Counted from the first letter of the stretch, positions 1-8,436 are shown. The stretch: DNA of 54,254 nt from an uncultured Clostridia bacterium (GCA_944386455.1 CALXBC010000014.1:1-54254), one strand, 5' to 3'. Numbers and translations are program-made. Notes: a model not told the origin generated them from the sequence alone.

Positions 1-104
1 GCAGGAGACCTTGTCTCTGCTCACCGCCGGTTTTCTCTCAAGGGGTCACTCCGGCGGCGCATGTCCGCCTGCGTGACAATTTTTTGTTTTTTATCGTTTT
101 TCAA
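1..104. repeat. Dispersed palindromic element, copy 1
   Basis: An imperfect dyad at 45-77 (GTCAC arms, GC-rich inner arms) is followed by an AT-rich tail at 78-104. Read on the minus strand, the tail plus core closely matches the element at 11660-11712, with only a few substitutions over roughly 55 bases. No gene is seen here. It may be a small non-autonomous or REP-like repeat; the left part could run beyond the window. Confidence 0.6.
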
Positions 105-146
105 CGGTCTTACAACAGCCCTGAAAACAGGGCTGTTGTAAGACCG
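105..146. terminator. Intrinsic terminator hairpin (19-bp stem)
   Basis: Perfect 19-bp inverted repeat with an AAAA loop, directly downstream of the lipoprotein gene on the minus strand. The flanks are AT-rich on both sides rather than a clean T-run, so it may serve both strands. Confidence 0.7.
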
Positions 147-153
147 ATCATAT

Positions 154-624
154 TTATTTCAATATTTTGTCGACCTCAGCGGCCGTATTGTCGGGATCAT
201 TGGATACACAGAGTACGACATATTTCCCCGCCTGCTTGAGCACAGACTTTTCCAACCGCTGTGCTCCTTCCGGAGAATAACCTGCATACAACTCGGTCTG
301 TGCTGCCACATATTTTTCCAGCGTTTCATAGATGGCAGCAGCTGCTGTTTCATCCGTTGCTTCAAAGACAGCGATCTCTTCTGCGGTCGTGTCGCCGCTG
401 ACATATCCTTTGTAAGCTGCAACAAGCGAAGCGTCAAGCTCGGTATAGGTGTTCTGCATTGCCTTTTCTCCGCTCTGCTCATTCATTTGGCCTGCATAGG
501 TCAGGTTGCTTTTGAGAGTGTCCGCAGCCGTGTTGACATCTATGGTTACTTCTTTCCCTCCGCAGGAAGTCAAAAGCACCAGTGCCATCACACCGCTCAG
601 AATCATGGTTAGCATTTTTTTCAT
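154..624 (-). CDS. DUF4358-like lipoprotein
   Basis: Secreted lipoprotein of 156 residues. The N-terminus is a lipoprotein signal: basic MKK, a hydrophobic stretch, then the lipobox LLTSC with Cys about residue 21. The mature part (a run resembling FEATDETAAAAIYETLEKY and a C-terminal block ending in VDKILK) resembles DUF4358 proteins of gut Clostridia, whose function is unknown. The longer reading frame upstream is discounted because an AAAGGA site lies 12 bases before this ATG. It starts 29 bases after the SGNH hydrolase gene, so the two probably form an operon. The family name is from memory of the pattern; the lipoprotein call is from the sequence. Confidence 0.75.
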   Translation of the reverse strand: MKKMLTMILSGVMALVLLTSCGGKEVTIDVNTAADTLKSNLTYAGQMNEQSGEKAMQNTYTELDASLVAAYKGYVSGDTTAEEIAVFEATDETAAAAIYETLEKYVAAQTELYAGYSPEGAQRLEKSVLKQAGKYVVLCVSNDPDNTAAEVDKILK

Positions 625-653
625 GTTGACTGCCATTCCTTTCTGCTTTTTCT

Positions 654-1628
654 TTATTTTACTGTATGTGTGGTCAGATAGTCCAGCCATTTTTGACAAT
701 ATGTTTTATTGAAATGGATTTCTGCATCCAGATTCTTTTTTGAGGTGACCGCATCCTCTACCATAAATCCATCCGATCCGGCAAACACCGAAGTCGGATC
801 CACCAGAAACGCCTTTTTCTCTGCTGCCAGCTTTTGCATTCTGGCGTTAAAATCCGCGATCTTGGATTTCCTGAGATAATTATGCTTCTGATCGGTATTC
901 TTCGTGATCGGCAATACCGTCTGGATATAGACATCCGCATCAGGCTGACATTTTTTTACCCGGTCGATAATCGTACCATAACGGGTCATTACTACGCCGT
1001 AATCCTGATAGCCAATCTCATTGATTCCCAGCATGATATAAACTTTTTTGAACTCACCGGACCGTTTTTCCAGGCTTTCAATGATCGGCGCTGTTTCACT
1101 TGTTCCATCCAGAACCGTCAGCGCAGTACAGCTGACTTTAGCAAAGGAGGATGCATGATTTTTCAGCTGGGTATTGGTCACCAGTCCGACTGCACGGGAG
1201 TCCCCGATAATTGCTGCATCATCAAAAAAGGACAGGTCCACAGCAGCGGATTCGGCCACAGGCTTCGAGAAGTCAAAGCCGCTCACCATTGTATTCTGAA
1301 CCGGCTGCAGATTCACCGAGGAATCTGATGCAGCGGATGAAGCCGGCGCTGCAGAAGATACCGGCGGCTGAGAAGACGCCGGATGTTCAGAGGACACCGG
1401 TGCGTCGGATGATGACGGCTGAGAAGATACCGGAGCTCCCTCCCCGGAAGAAGGGTTTTTCCCCACCAGCCCGCCGTCAGGAGCTTTCTGTCCGACCGTA
1501 CTGTACATCACAATTGCGGCAGCCAGCACCCCGACGCAGACAACAGCAGCAATTCCGCCCAGCAATAAGAGACGGGTATTTTTGGCCTGCCGCCTTTTTC
1601 TCTCTATGCGGTAATATCTTTCTTTCAT
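654..1628 (-). CDS. Membrane-anchored SGNH/GDSL-family hydrolase
   Basis: 324-residue protein with a short basic cytoplasmic N-terminus, one transmembrane helix (about residues 18-40), a Ser/Pro/Ala-rich linker (repeats of PVSSxxPASS, about 50-100), then an extracellular SGNH hydrolase domain. Visible blocks are GDSRAVGL (nucleophile Ser), MLGINEIGY (block III Asn) and a C-terminal EIHFN with the catalytic His. Such enzymes remove acyl groups from cell-wall polymers or glycans; the substrate is not readable here. The ATG is chosen because GGAAAGGA lies 13 bases upstream and the helix follows at once. The downstream lipoprotein is probably co-transcribed. Confidence 0.85.
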   Translation of the reverse strand: MKERYYRIERKRRQAKNTRLLLLGGIAAVVCVGVLAAAIVMYSTVGQKAPDGGLVGKNPSSGEGAPVSSQPSSSDAPVSSEHPASSQPPVSSAAPASSAASDSSVNLQPVQNTMVSGFDFSKPVAESAAVDLSFFDDAAIIGDSRAVGLVTNTQLKNHASSFAKVSCTALTVLDGTSETAPIIESLEKRSGEFKKVYIMLGINEIGYQDYGVVMTRYGTIIDRVKKCQPDADVYIQTVLPITKNTDQKHNYLRKSKIADFNARMQKLAAEKKAFLVDPTSVFAGSDGFMVEDAVTSKKNLDAEIHFNKTYCQKWLDYLTTHTVK

Positions 1629-1870
1629 AACAGGTATGTGATCCTTTCCAAAACAGAACCTCGTATTGGCAACAGCTGCCCTCTTGCCGACAGCCGTTAT
1701 TGTTATCCTTCTTTTATTTTGATACCAGTCCATTATAATACATATGATGTATTATCTCAACTGTTTTTTTGAATATTCCGCAAAAATTCAGAGTTTATTT
1801 GCAAACCGCCCTTGATTGCAATCCCTTTGCAACCAAATTGAAACCTTTTTGTAGTTTTTTTGAGTTTGCC

Positions 1871-1899
1871 TTGATTTTTAGCCGCATTGTTGGTACAAT
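1871..1899 (+). promoter_or_regulatory. SigA-type promoter of the 42-residue membrane protein
   Basis: TTGATT, 17 bases, TACAAT. It points at the small gene at 1947, with about 40 bases of leader that include the ribosome binding site. Confidence 0.75.
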
Positions 1900-1946
1900 A
1901 AAAACAGAAAACACTGCAACTGCTTAGATAGAAAGGAAGGGCTGAT

Positions 1947-2075
1947 ATGAAAACCTTTTTTAAAATTCTGCTTGCTGTTTTAGCCGCCTTTTGTATTTTT
2001 AAAGGCGTCCAGATCATGATCGATTTATTATATGATAAATATGGAAAGAAATATATCCAGTCCGAGGAGTTCTAA
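1947..2075 (+). CDS. Small single-pass membrane protein (42 aa)
   Basis: Short gene starting MKTFFKILLAVLAAFCIFKG. Residues 4-20 are hydrophobic and would span the membrane; the C-terminal half is charged (YDKYGKKYIQSEEF) and probably cytoplasmic. The ribosome binding site GAAAGGAAGG is 6 bases before the ATG, and a good promoter lies at 1871. It is transcribed alone between two minus-strand genes. I do not recognise the family. Membrane location is inferred from hydrophobicity only. Confidence 0.65.
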   Translation: MKTFFKILLAVLAAFCIFKGVQIMIDLLYDKYGKKYIQSEEF

Positions 2076-2171
2076 CAGCCTCCTTTTTATCTTCTTCCGG
2101 ATAACACTGCATCCGAATCCGACAGCCTGCAGATCATGGTGATGAAGCAGGCTTTGCTTGTTCTGCGCCTG

Positions 2172-3293
2172 TCATTTGCCGGCGGCATTCTCTCGGGTAT
2201 TGCCAAATAAAAGTCCTTTATAGGCTGCAAAAGCGCTCGGAACAGAATAGCTTTGCTTCATAGCGTCCGTATCGGCCAGCACCTCATCCGGCTGGAGCGA
2301 TACCCCGCTGCATTCCGCCAGATATCCTGTCATCTGCCATTCCACATGGGTGAAAATGTGCTTGGCCGGTTTAAGAGACATCAGCTTTTTCGGGTGGATG
2401 CCGTGCTGTTCCAGCCACCGGACAGCTGCCTGCCGGTCCAGTTGTCCGTCCGCGTTTGGGAACTCCCACAGTCCTGCCAGCAGCCCGCTGTCCGGTCGCT
2501 TGCGCAGCAAAACGCCGTTTGGCGTACGAATCAAAAAGATGGTTTTCGCCTCGATTTTGCGAGGCTTTTTTTCTGCCTTGACCGGGTAAAGCATCGGGTT
2601 TCCTTGCTGAAATCCGTCACAGCAGAATGAAAGCGGACACGTCCCGCATTTGGGTGTGCCGTTTGGAAGACAGACGGTGGCGCCAAGCTCCATCATTGCC
2701 TGATTGAAGTTCCCGGGCTGCTCCTGCGGGATAACCTGCGCCAAAAGAGAGCGGCATCCGCTTTTTACCTGAGGCTTTGCAATATCCGCCTCGCTGGCAA
2801 GCAGGCGCGACACCACCCGCAGCACGTTCCCGTCCACCGCTGGAACAGGGATCCCGAATGCGATCGATGCAATAGCTCCTGCGGTGTATTCCCCGATCCC
2901 GCAAAGCTCCAGCAGCAGTTCATAGGACGGCGGCAGCATTCCGTTGTATTGCTGTACCACCTGTGCAGCAGCTTTTTTTAGATTTCGTACCCGTGAATAA
3001 TAGCCAAGCCCTTCCCACAGCTTGTGCAGCTGTTCCTCGTCCGCTTCTGCCAGTGACGGAATGTCGGGCAGTGCATCCAAAAAACGATGGTAATAGGGGA
3101 TGACCGCTTCCACGCGGGTCTGCTGAAGCATAATTTCAGACAGCCATACATGATAGGGCGTTGGATCGCTCCGCCACGGCAGTACCCGCGCTGACTGCCG
3201 ATACCATGCCAACAGCGGCTCCACAGCCAACGACATTTTCCCCACCGTCTGAAATCCGCCCATAGAAAACAGTTCATATTCCTGTTTGGCCAT
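2172..3293 (-). CDS. mutY: A/G-specific adenine glycosylase MutY
   Basis: Base-excision repair enzyme (373 aa) that removes adenine mispaired with 8-oxoguanine. Seen in order: the catalytic Glu in SEIMLQQT (E53), the helix-hairpin-helix LCGIGEYTAGA (131-140), the catalytic Asp in PAVDGN (D154), four clustered cysteines for a [4Fe-4S] cluster (C208, C216, C219, C225), and a C-terminal NUDIX-like domain from about 240 that reads 8-oxoG. The ATG has AAAGGA 10 bases upstream; the open frame beyond it runs antisense into the divergent helicase gene and is not coding. Expressed from a promoter sharing its -35 with that helicase. Confidence 0.95.
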   Translation of the reverse strand: MAKQEYELFSMGGFQTVGKMSLAVEPLLAWYRQSARVLPWRSDPTPYHVWLSEIMLQQTRVEAVIPYYHRFLDALPDIPSLAEADEEQLHKLWEGLGYYSRVRNLKKAAAQVVQQYNGMLPPSYELLLELCGIGEYTAGAIASIAFGIPVPAVDGNVLRVVSRLLASEADIAKPQVKSGCRSLLAQVIPQEQPGNFNQAMMELGATVCLPNGTPKCGTCPLSFCCDGFQQGNPMLYPVKAEKKPRKIEAKTIFLIRTPNGVLLRKRPDSGLLAGLWEFPNADGQLDRQAAVRWLEQHGIHPKKLMSLKPAKHIFTHVEWQMTGYLAECSGVSLQPDEVLADTDAMKQSYSVPSAFAAYKGLLFGNTRENAAGK

Positions 3294-3324
3294 CCGATTC
3301 TGTCCTTTCTGCTGTGTTTTTTTC

Positions 3325-3376
3325 ATTATAGCATATCCCTGCACCGGTTGCAAAGTCTTGGCTCCTGTCTTATAAT
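3325..3376. promoter_or_regulatory. Divergent promoter pair sharing one palindromic -35 hexamer
   Basis: TTGCAA at 3348-3353 is its own reverse complement. Exactly 17 bases to the right is TATAAT (3371-3376, plus, helicase); exactly 17 bases to the left is TATAAT on the minus strand (3325-3330, mutY). RNA polymerase could occupy only one orientation at a time. The helicase ATG begins 8 bases after its -10, implying a leaderless message. Confidence 0.85.
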
Positions 3377-3383
3377 AATAAGT

Positions 3384-5441
3384 ATGAATATCATCGAACA
3401 GCTTCAGAAAAAACAAATCCGCTTTAACGAGCAGCAGGAACAGGCCGTTCTGGATGACAGCCGTTATCTGCTGCTGCTCGCCGTGCCCGGTTCCGGCAAG
3501 ACCACTGTTATGGTCAGCCGTCTCGCCAGGATGATTGGCGAAAATGGAATCGAGCCTCAGCAGCTTTTGACCATGACCTTCAGCCGAGAAGCGGCACGGG
3601 ACATGGCCATGCGTTTTCATGCTCTTTTCCCGGAGCTCGCTGTTCCCCGCTTTTCCACGATCCACAGTTTCTGCCATTTTGTTTTGCGGCAGTATGCCGT
3701 CGCATACCGCCGTCAGCTGCCCCGGAATATCGAAGCCGAGAACACGGCGCTCAAAAGGTCTGTCCTGCTGCGGCGAATCTACCAAAACTTTCATCAGGAT
3801 TATCTTGGAGACGATGCACTCGATATTCTTTCATCCGAAATCTCCTTTATCAAAAACAGAATGATACGGCCTGAAGACTTTTCGGCCTTTCATTTTGAAA
3901 CGCAGGGACTGGACACGATTTTTCAGGAATATGAAAACTTTAAACGAAACAACGGCCTGATGGATTTTGACGATATGCTGAGCATCTGTCTGGAAATCTT
4001 TGATAAATGTCCGCAGCTTTTGTCTTCTCTTTGCCGGCAGTTCCCATATATCAGCGTTGACGAAGCACAGGATACTTCTCCCCTCCAGCACAAAATCATC
4101 CAAAGGCTGGCGGATAAAGGCAGTCTGTTTATGGTGGGGGACGAGGACCAGAGTATTTACTCCTTCCGGGGGGCTTGTCCAGAACTGCTGCTTGACTTTC
4201 CCCGTTCATATCCCGGAGCGAAAATTCTGAAAATGGAACAGAATTTTCGCTCTGCGCGTGAAATTGTAGAGAGTGCCGACCGCTTCATCCGCCAGAACAA
4301 ACATCGGTATGATAAAAATATGTACTGTGATAAACCGGACGGAGACTGCATCTATGACATGGAACTGGACGACTACCGCAGCCAGTACGGACAGGTTCTG
4401 ACGCTTCTTGACGCACTGCCGCCGAAGGATTCCGTCGCTGTGCTTTACCGAAACAATGAAAGTGCTGTCCCGTTAATCGACCTGCTTGACAAAAAGGGAA
4501 TCCCCTTTTATGCCAGAGAACACCGCGCCTCCTTTTTCAGCCACTTTGTCGTTCGGGACATGCTGTCCTTTTTCCGTCTGTCCCGCTGTCCCAACGACAT
4601 CGAGGCGTTTCGGAATATCTATTATAAATTGTACCTTTCCAGGAAAATATACCAATATGCAGAGCGGCATTATACCGAATATGACAATATTTTTGATCTG
4701 GTGCTGACGGTCAGAATGCTGCCAAAATATACAGCGCAGCGGATACGGGATATCCGTGACCGGCTGCCGAAACTTTGCGGTATGCGCCCGCTGCGAGCCA
4801 TCAGTTATATCGAGGACAGCCTGGGATACCATGACTTTCTGAGTTCCAGAGCAGACAACGGCTTTACCGCGGAAACACTGCAGCAAAAGCTGAACATTCT
4901 GAAATCGGTCGCGGCCGGTTATGATACGATCGATTCCTTTGTCAGCCGCTTACAGGAGCTGGAACGGCTGATCGGAAAAAGCAAAGACAGGACCGGCATG
5001 CGGATTACGCTTTCTACCATCCATTCTGCAAAAGGACAGGAATTCGATCATGTGATCCTGCTGGATCTGATCGAGGGGATTTTCCCAGGCGCAGACGCCG
5101 TCAAAGAAAAGAACAGCGGCAATCCTTTCCCATATGAGGAAGAGGTACGGCTGTTTTATGTGGCAGCGACCCGGGCAAAAAAGCGCCTTTATTTAATGGA
5201 AGCCCGCAAAATCAACGGCTGCCCTGCATATCCCTCCCGTTTTCTGTCCCATCTGCTTGGAGAAATGCCGCAGGAGCCATCCGGCATGGAAGGCCGCAGA
5301 ATTTACCACAGCACCTATCGCAACGGCGTGATTCTTTCTCAGGAAGGCGATACGATTACTGCCGAGTTTGAGCTGTTCGGCCAGCGGAGCTTTTCCCTCT
5401 CTTATTGTATGGAGCACGGGGTCATTAAAATCATGAACTGA
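3384..5441 (+). CDS. UvrD/PcrA-like superfamily 1 DNA helicase
   Basis: 685-residue ATP-dependent 3'-5' helicase. The Walker A is VPGSGKTT (34-41); further motifs are TFSREAARDM (Ia), VDEAQD (II), GDEDQSIYSFRGA (III), MEQNFRSA (IV), TIHSAKGQEFDHV (V) and EEEVRLFYVAATRAKKRL (VI). It is slightly shorter than PcrA/UvrD and ends in a short beta-rich tail resembling the PcrA C-terminal region. The start follows the promoter -10 so closely that no Shine-Dalgarno exists; no other in-frame start precedes the nucleotide-binding motif except a TTG at 3348 inside the -35 itself. Pairing with mutY suggests a repair role. Confidence 0.92.
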   Translation: MNIIEQLQKKQIRFNEQQEQAVLDDSRYLLLLAVPGSGKTTVMVSRLARMIGENGIEPQQLLTMTFSREAARDMAMRFHALFPELAVPRFSTIHSFCHFVLRQYAVAYRRQLPRNIEAENTALKRSVLLRRIYQNFHQDYLGDDALDILSSEISFIKNRMIRPEDFSAFHFETQGLDTIFQEYENFKRNNGLMDFDDMLSICLEIFDKCPQLLSSLCRQFPYISVDEAQDTSPLQHKIIQRLADKGSLFMVGDEDQSIYSFRGACPELLLDFPRSYPGAKILKMEQNFRSAREIVESADRFIRQNKHRYDKNMYCDKPDGDCIYDMELDDYRSQYGQVLTLLDALPPKDSVAVLYRNNESAVPLIDLLDKKGIPFYAREHRASFFSHFVVRDMLSFFRLSRCPNDIEAFRNIYYKLYLSRKIYQYAERHYTEYDNIFDLVLTVRMLPKYTAQRIRDIRDRLPKLCGMRPLRAISYIEDSLGYHDFLSSRADNGFTAETLQQKLNILKSVAAGYDTIDSFVSRLQELERLIGKSKDRTGMRITLSTIHSAKGQEFDHVILLDLIEGIFPGADAVKEKNSGNPFPYEEEVRLFYVAATRAKKRLYLMEARKINGCPAYPSRFLSHLLGEMPQEPSGMEGRRIYHSTYRNGVILSQEGDTITAEFELFGQRSFSLSYCMEHGVIKIMN

Positions 5442-5447
5442 CACAGC

Positions 5448-5485
5448 TTTTCCAACACGAAAATTTATCTGGAAAAAACCGTGTT
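5448..5485 (+). terminator. Weak terminator-like hairpins after the helicase gene
   Basis: Two overlapping short stems (TTTTCCA/TGGAAAA and AACACG/CGTGTT) precede a TTTTT run. They cannot both form simply; the second is the better terminator. Confidence 0.4.
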
Positions 5486-5489
5486 TTTA

Positions 5490-5498
5490 TGCTATAAT
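5490..5498 (+). promoter_or_regulatory. Extended -10 promoter of the two-component operon
   Basis: TGCTATAAT with no good -35. About 120 bases of leader follow before the response regulator start. Confidence 0.6.
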
Positions 5499-5616
5499 AG
5501 GTAAAAATTTTCTCAATGTTCAACTGGCCGTCACACACACCGCTTAAACTGGAAACAACAAATGAAGCTGTGCGGCGGCAGCTTTTGTATTACAGCTCTG
5601 AAAGGAGTGGTCAAAA

Positions 5617-6291
5617 ATGGCCCGGATCCTGGTTGTTGACGACGAAGAAAATATCCGAAACATTATTAAAAAATACGCCGTATTTGAAGGCTATTCGGTA
5701 GCAGAGGCTTCCAACGGAATGGAAGCGGTAGAACGCTGCCGGAACGAACGATTCGATATTATCATCATGGATATCATGATGCCGGAGCTGGACGGCTTTT
5801 CCGCCTGCCGCGAGATTCGTAAGACCTGTGACACACCGGTCATTATGCTGTCCGCGCGCGGCGAAGAGTACGACCGGATTCATGGCTTTGAGCTCGGCAG
5901 CGATGATTATGTAGTCAAGCCCTTTTCACCGCGGGAGCTGATGATGCGGGTAGAAGCGATTCTGAAGCGGAGCAGCGGGCAGGGCAGACAGGAAAAAGAC
6001 GTCTTTCAGCAAGACGGACTGGCGATTGACTTTACGGCAAGAACAGTCAGTATTGACGGAGAACGGGTGAGCCTGTCGCCAAAAGAGTATGATCTGCTGT
6101 TTTATCTGGTGAAAAACAAAAATATTGCGCTGACCCGTGAACGGCTGATTACCGAGGTCTGGGGCTATGATTTTTACGGGGATGACCGTACACTGGATAC
6201 GCATATCAAGCTGCTGAGAAAAAGTCTGGGGCCGTACAGCCGTTTTATTGTAACACTGAGAGGAGTTGGATACCGTTTTGAAGCAGACTAA
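5617..6291 (+). CDS. OmpR/PhoB-family response regulator
   Basis: 224 residues. The receiver domain has the acidic pair (DDEEN, 8-10), the phosphoacceptor D52 in IIIMDIMMPELDG and the lysine in VVKPFSPREL. The C-terminal half is a winged helix with the conserved DRTLDTHIKLLRKSL recognition segment and the final RGVGYRFE. AAAGGAG lies 9 bases before the ATG. The kinase gene begins inside its last 14 bases, so the pair is translationally coupled. The signal is unknown; the neighbouring dCMP deaminase gives no clear hint. Confidence 0.93.
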   Translation: MARILVVDDEENIRNIIKKYAVFEGYSVAEASNGMEAVERCRNERFDIIIMDIMMPELDGFSACREIRKTCDTPVIMLSARGEEYDRIHGFELGSDDYVVKPFSPRELMMRVEAILKRSSGQGRQEKDVFQQDGLAIDFTARTVSIDGERVSLSPKEYDLLFYLVKNKNIALTRERLITEVWGYDFYGDDRTLDTHIKLLRKSLGPYSRFIVTLRGVGYRFEAD

Positions 6292-7723
6292 GTTCGGCAT
6301 CAAATGGAAGGTCTTTCTTTGCTTTTCCGTTTTTACTGTCGTGATCGTTTGTCTGCTGTGGCTGTTCCAGACCGTGTTTCTGGAGGATTTTTACAAGCTG
6401 ATTAAAACGAACAGCATCTATACCAGTGCTGCAGCTCTGGAGAAAAACATCGACCGGGACGATTTGTCGGATGTCGTATCCGGCATCTCTCAAAGCCAGG
6501 ATGTCTACATCCGAATCGTCACGCAGTCGGGCGAGGATTTCAGCAGTGAAAATTTAAGCCTGCGGATCAATCCGTTTGAACTGGGTGAGCTATATCTGCG
6601 GGCGGTCAGCAACAACGGCAGCTATATGCAGATTTTCAGCAATAAAAGAACAGAAGCTTCCCTGGACGGCGGTTATTTTTATTCCCGAAGCCGTCAGATG
6701 GAAAGCATCGTATATGTCAGACTTGCTAAACGGCATGGCCAGGAAGCCATGATCATCCTCAACGCTATGATCTCTCCGGTGGATGCGACGGTCCAAACTC
6801 TTCGCATCCAGCTGATCTGGATTACGGTCATTCTGCTTCTCCTGTCACTGGTGCTCTCTTTTGTAGTCTCCAAGGCGATCGCTAAGCCAATTGAAAATAT
6901 CAATCATTCTGCAAAAGCACTGGCACAGGGAAAATATGACATCACTTTTCCAAACAGCGGATACCGCGAGATCGCGGAGCTGGGTGACACTCTCAATTAT
7001 GCGGCAAACGAGCTGGCGAAAACCGAGGGTCTGCGGCGGGAACTGATTGCAAATGTTTCCCACGATTTACGCACGCCCCTGACCATGATTACCGGTTACG
7101 GCGAAGTTATGAGAGATCTTCCGGGGGAAAACACGCCCGAAAACGTTCAAATCATCATTGACGAGGCCAAACGGCTGACCGCGCTGGTCAACGACATGCT
7201 GGATATTTCCAAGCTCCAGTCCGGGACGCAGCAGCTGAATCTGACGGTCTTTTCCCTGACCCAGGCGGTGCGGGAGACCCTGAAGCGGTATGATAAGCTG
7301 ACTGCTCACGATGGCTACCGGATTGATTTTACCAGTGATCATGACGTGCTGGTGCGGGCAGATGAACTGCGGATCTCACAGGTGATTTACAATCTGATCA
7401 ACAATGCGATCAATTATACCGGAGATGATAAGCAGATCACTGTGACGCAAACTGTTCATGACGGATGGGTACGAATCTCAGTCACTGACACAGGCGACGG
7501 CATCCCTGAAGAAATGCTGCCGCTGATCTGGGATCGCTATTACAAGGTGGACAAAACCCATAAGCGCGCCGCAGTCGGTACGGGGATCGGTCTCTCCATT
7601 GTAAAATCAACGATTGATCTTCATGGCGGCCGCTGCGGTGTTGTCAGCAGCCAGGGGCAAGGCAGTACATTCTGGTTTGAACTGAAAACAGAAGATAATC
7701 TGGGAAAGGATGAGAAAAAATGA
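6278..7723 (+). CDS. Sensor histidine kinase, partner of the 5617 regulator
   Basis: 481-residue membrane kinase: TM1 about 8-30, an extracytoplasmic sensor of about 140 residues, TM2 about 178-198, a HAMP linker, HisKA with phosphoacceptor H262 in NVSHDLRTPL, then the ATPase with NLINNAINYTG (N box), VTDTGDGIP (G1) and GTGIGLSIVK (G2). I place the start at the TTG at 6278, because AGGAG at 6261-6265 is 12 bases upstream, whereas the earlier TTG at 6266 abuts that site. It overlaps the regulator by 14 bases and the deaminase by an ATGA junction. Confidence 0.92.
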   Translation: MKQTKFGIKWKVFLCFSVFTVVIVCLLWLFQTVFLEDFYKLIKTNSIYTSAAALEKNIDRDDLSDVVSGISQSQDVYIRIVTQSGEDFSSENLSLRINPFELGELYLRAVSNNGSYMQIFSNKRTEASLDGGYFYSRSRQMESIVYVRLAKRHGQEAMIILNAMISPVDATVQTLRIQLIWITVILLLLSLVLSFVVSKAIAKPIENINHSAKALAQGKYDITFPNSGYREIAELGDTLNYAANELAKTEGLRRELIANVSHDLRTPLTMITGYGEVMRDLPGENTPENVQIIIDEAKRLTALVNDMLDISKLQSGTQQLNLTVFSLTQAVRETLKRYDKLTAHDGYRIDFTSDHDVLVRADELRISQVIYNLINNAINYTGDDKQITVTQTVHDGWVRISVTDTGDGIPEEMLPLIWDRYYKVDKTHKRAAVGTGIGLSIVKSTIDLHGGRCGVVSSQGQGSTFWFELKTEDNLGKDEKK

Positions 7724-8205
7724 AACGGAATGATTATATTTCTTGGGACGAATATTTTATGGGGGTCGCCCTGTTGGCATCCAAACGGAGCAAGGACCCC
7801 AACACACAGGTTGGGGCATGTATTGTAAGCCCTGACAACATTATTCTCTCGACCGGCTATAACGGATTCCCGATAGGCTGCTCAGATGATGAGTATCCAT
7901 GGGCACGCGAGGGAGAAGAGACGAAGTATCCCTATGTGGTCCACGCGGAGTTAAACGCGATTCTGAACTGCAATGGAAAATCTCTGCATGGAGCCAGCAT
8001 CTATGTAGCGCTCTTTCCATGCAATGAGTGCGCCAAGGCGATCATCCAGTCCGGAATCCGGGAAGTTGTCTATTTATCCGACAAATACGCTGATACCGAC
8101 GCGACAAAGGCATCCAAGCGGATGCTGGCCTCCGCCGGCGTGTCGCTGCGGCAGCTGAAGCCCCAGGTCGATTCGATTTTGCTTGATTTTCGGGTAAAAG
8201 AATAA
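7720..8205 (+). CDS. dCMP/cytidine deaminase family protein (ComEB-like)
   Basis: 161 residues. Zinc-dependent deaminase converting dCMP to dUMP for thymidylate synthesis, by family. The zinc site is seen as HAELNAI (His and catalytic Glu) and PCNECAK (two Cys); the N-terminus carries SKDPNTQVGACIV and GYNGFPIGC, typical of dCMP deaminases. Translation is coupled to the histidine kinase by an ATGA overlap, so it is the third gene of that operon, which is unusual company for a nucleotide enzyme. A strong structured terminator follows. Confidence 0.9.
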   Translation: MKRNDYISWDEYFMGVALLASKRSKDPNTQVGACIVSPDNIILSTGYNGFPIGCSDDEYPWAREGEETKYPYVVHAELNAILNCNGKSLHGASIYVALFPCNECAKAIIQSGIREVVYLSDKYADTDATKASKRMLASAGVSLRQLKPQVDSILLDFRVKE

Positions 8206-8232
8206 CATTAGTAAAGTGTCTTGTCAAGAACA

Positions 8233-8284
8233 GTCCACCGGACTGCTCTTGATTGACGCCTCTTTGTTCGCGGCCATATGGCAT
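8233..8284. repeat. 52-bp direct repeat, copy A
   Basis: Runs from GTCCACCGGACTG to GGCCATATGGCAT and contains small dyads. It is about 87% identical to 8344-8395 in the same orientation. Copy A is embedded in the terminator of the deaminase operon. Confidence 0.8.
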
Positions 8285-8328
8285 GGCCGCGCCGCCGTTT
8301 GACGGCGAACACTGTGAGGCGCTTTTTT
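8257..8328 (+). terminator. Multi-stem terminator of the two-component operon
   Basis: An outer stem CGCCTC/GAGGCG encloses a GTTCGC/GCGAAC stem and an inner perfect dyad GCGGCCAT/ATGGCCGC, then a T6 run. Confidence 0.7.
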
Positions 8329-8343
8329 GTGTTATTTTAATTT

Positions 8344-8395
8344 GTCCACCGGACTGTTCTTGACTGTCGCCTCTTCGCTCACGGCCATATGGCAT
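8344..8395. repeat. 52-bp direct repeat, copy B
   Basis: Second copy of the 8233 element with seven substitutions. It has lost the inner dyad's right arm and the closing stem, so it looks like a decayed copy. Confidence 0.75.
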
Positions 8396-8436
8396 AGCAG
8401 CAGCTTTTTTAAAGAAGGTTTTTCTTCTGATGTACT

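Noticed and set aside
1757-2017. 86-codon minus-strand ORF
   Set aside because: Lies antisense over the promoter and 42-codon membrane gene on the plus strand, with low-complexity composition and no ribosome binding site.
3294-3794. N-terminal extension of mutY
   Set aside because: Runs antisense through the helicase gene and across the shared promoter; the start with a proper ribosome binding site is at 3293.
8042-8395. Minus-strand ORF with repeated peptide MPYGRE
   Set aside because: The peptide repeat is only the translation of the two 52-bp DNA repeats and the antisense of the deaminase gene.
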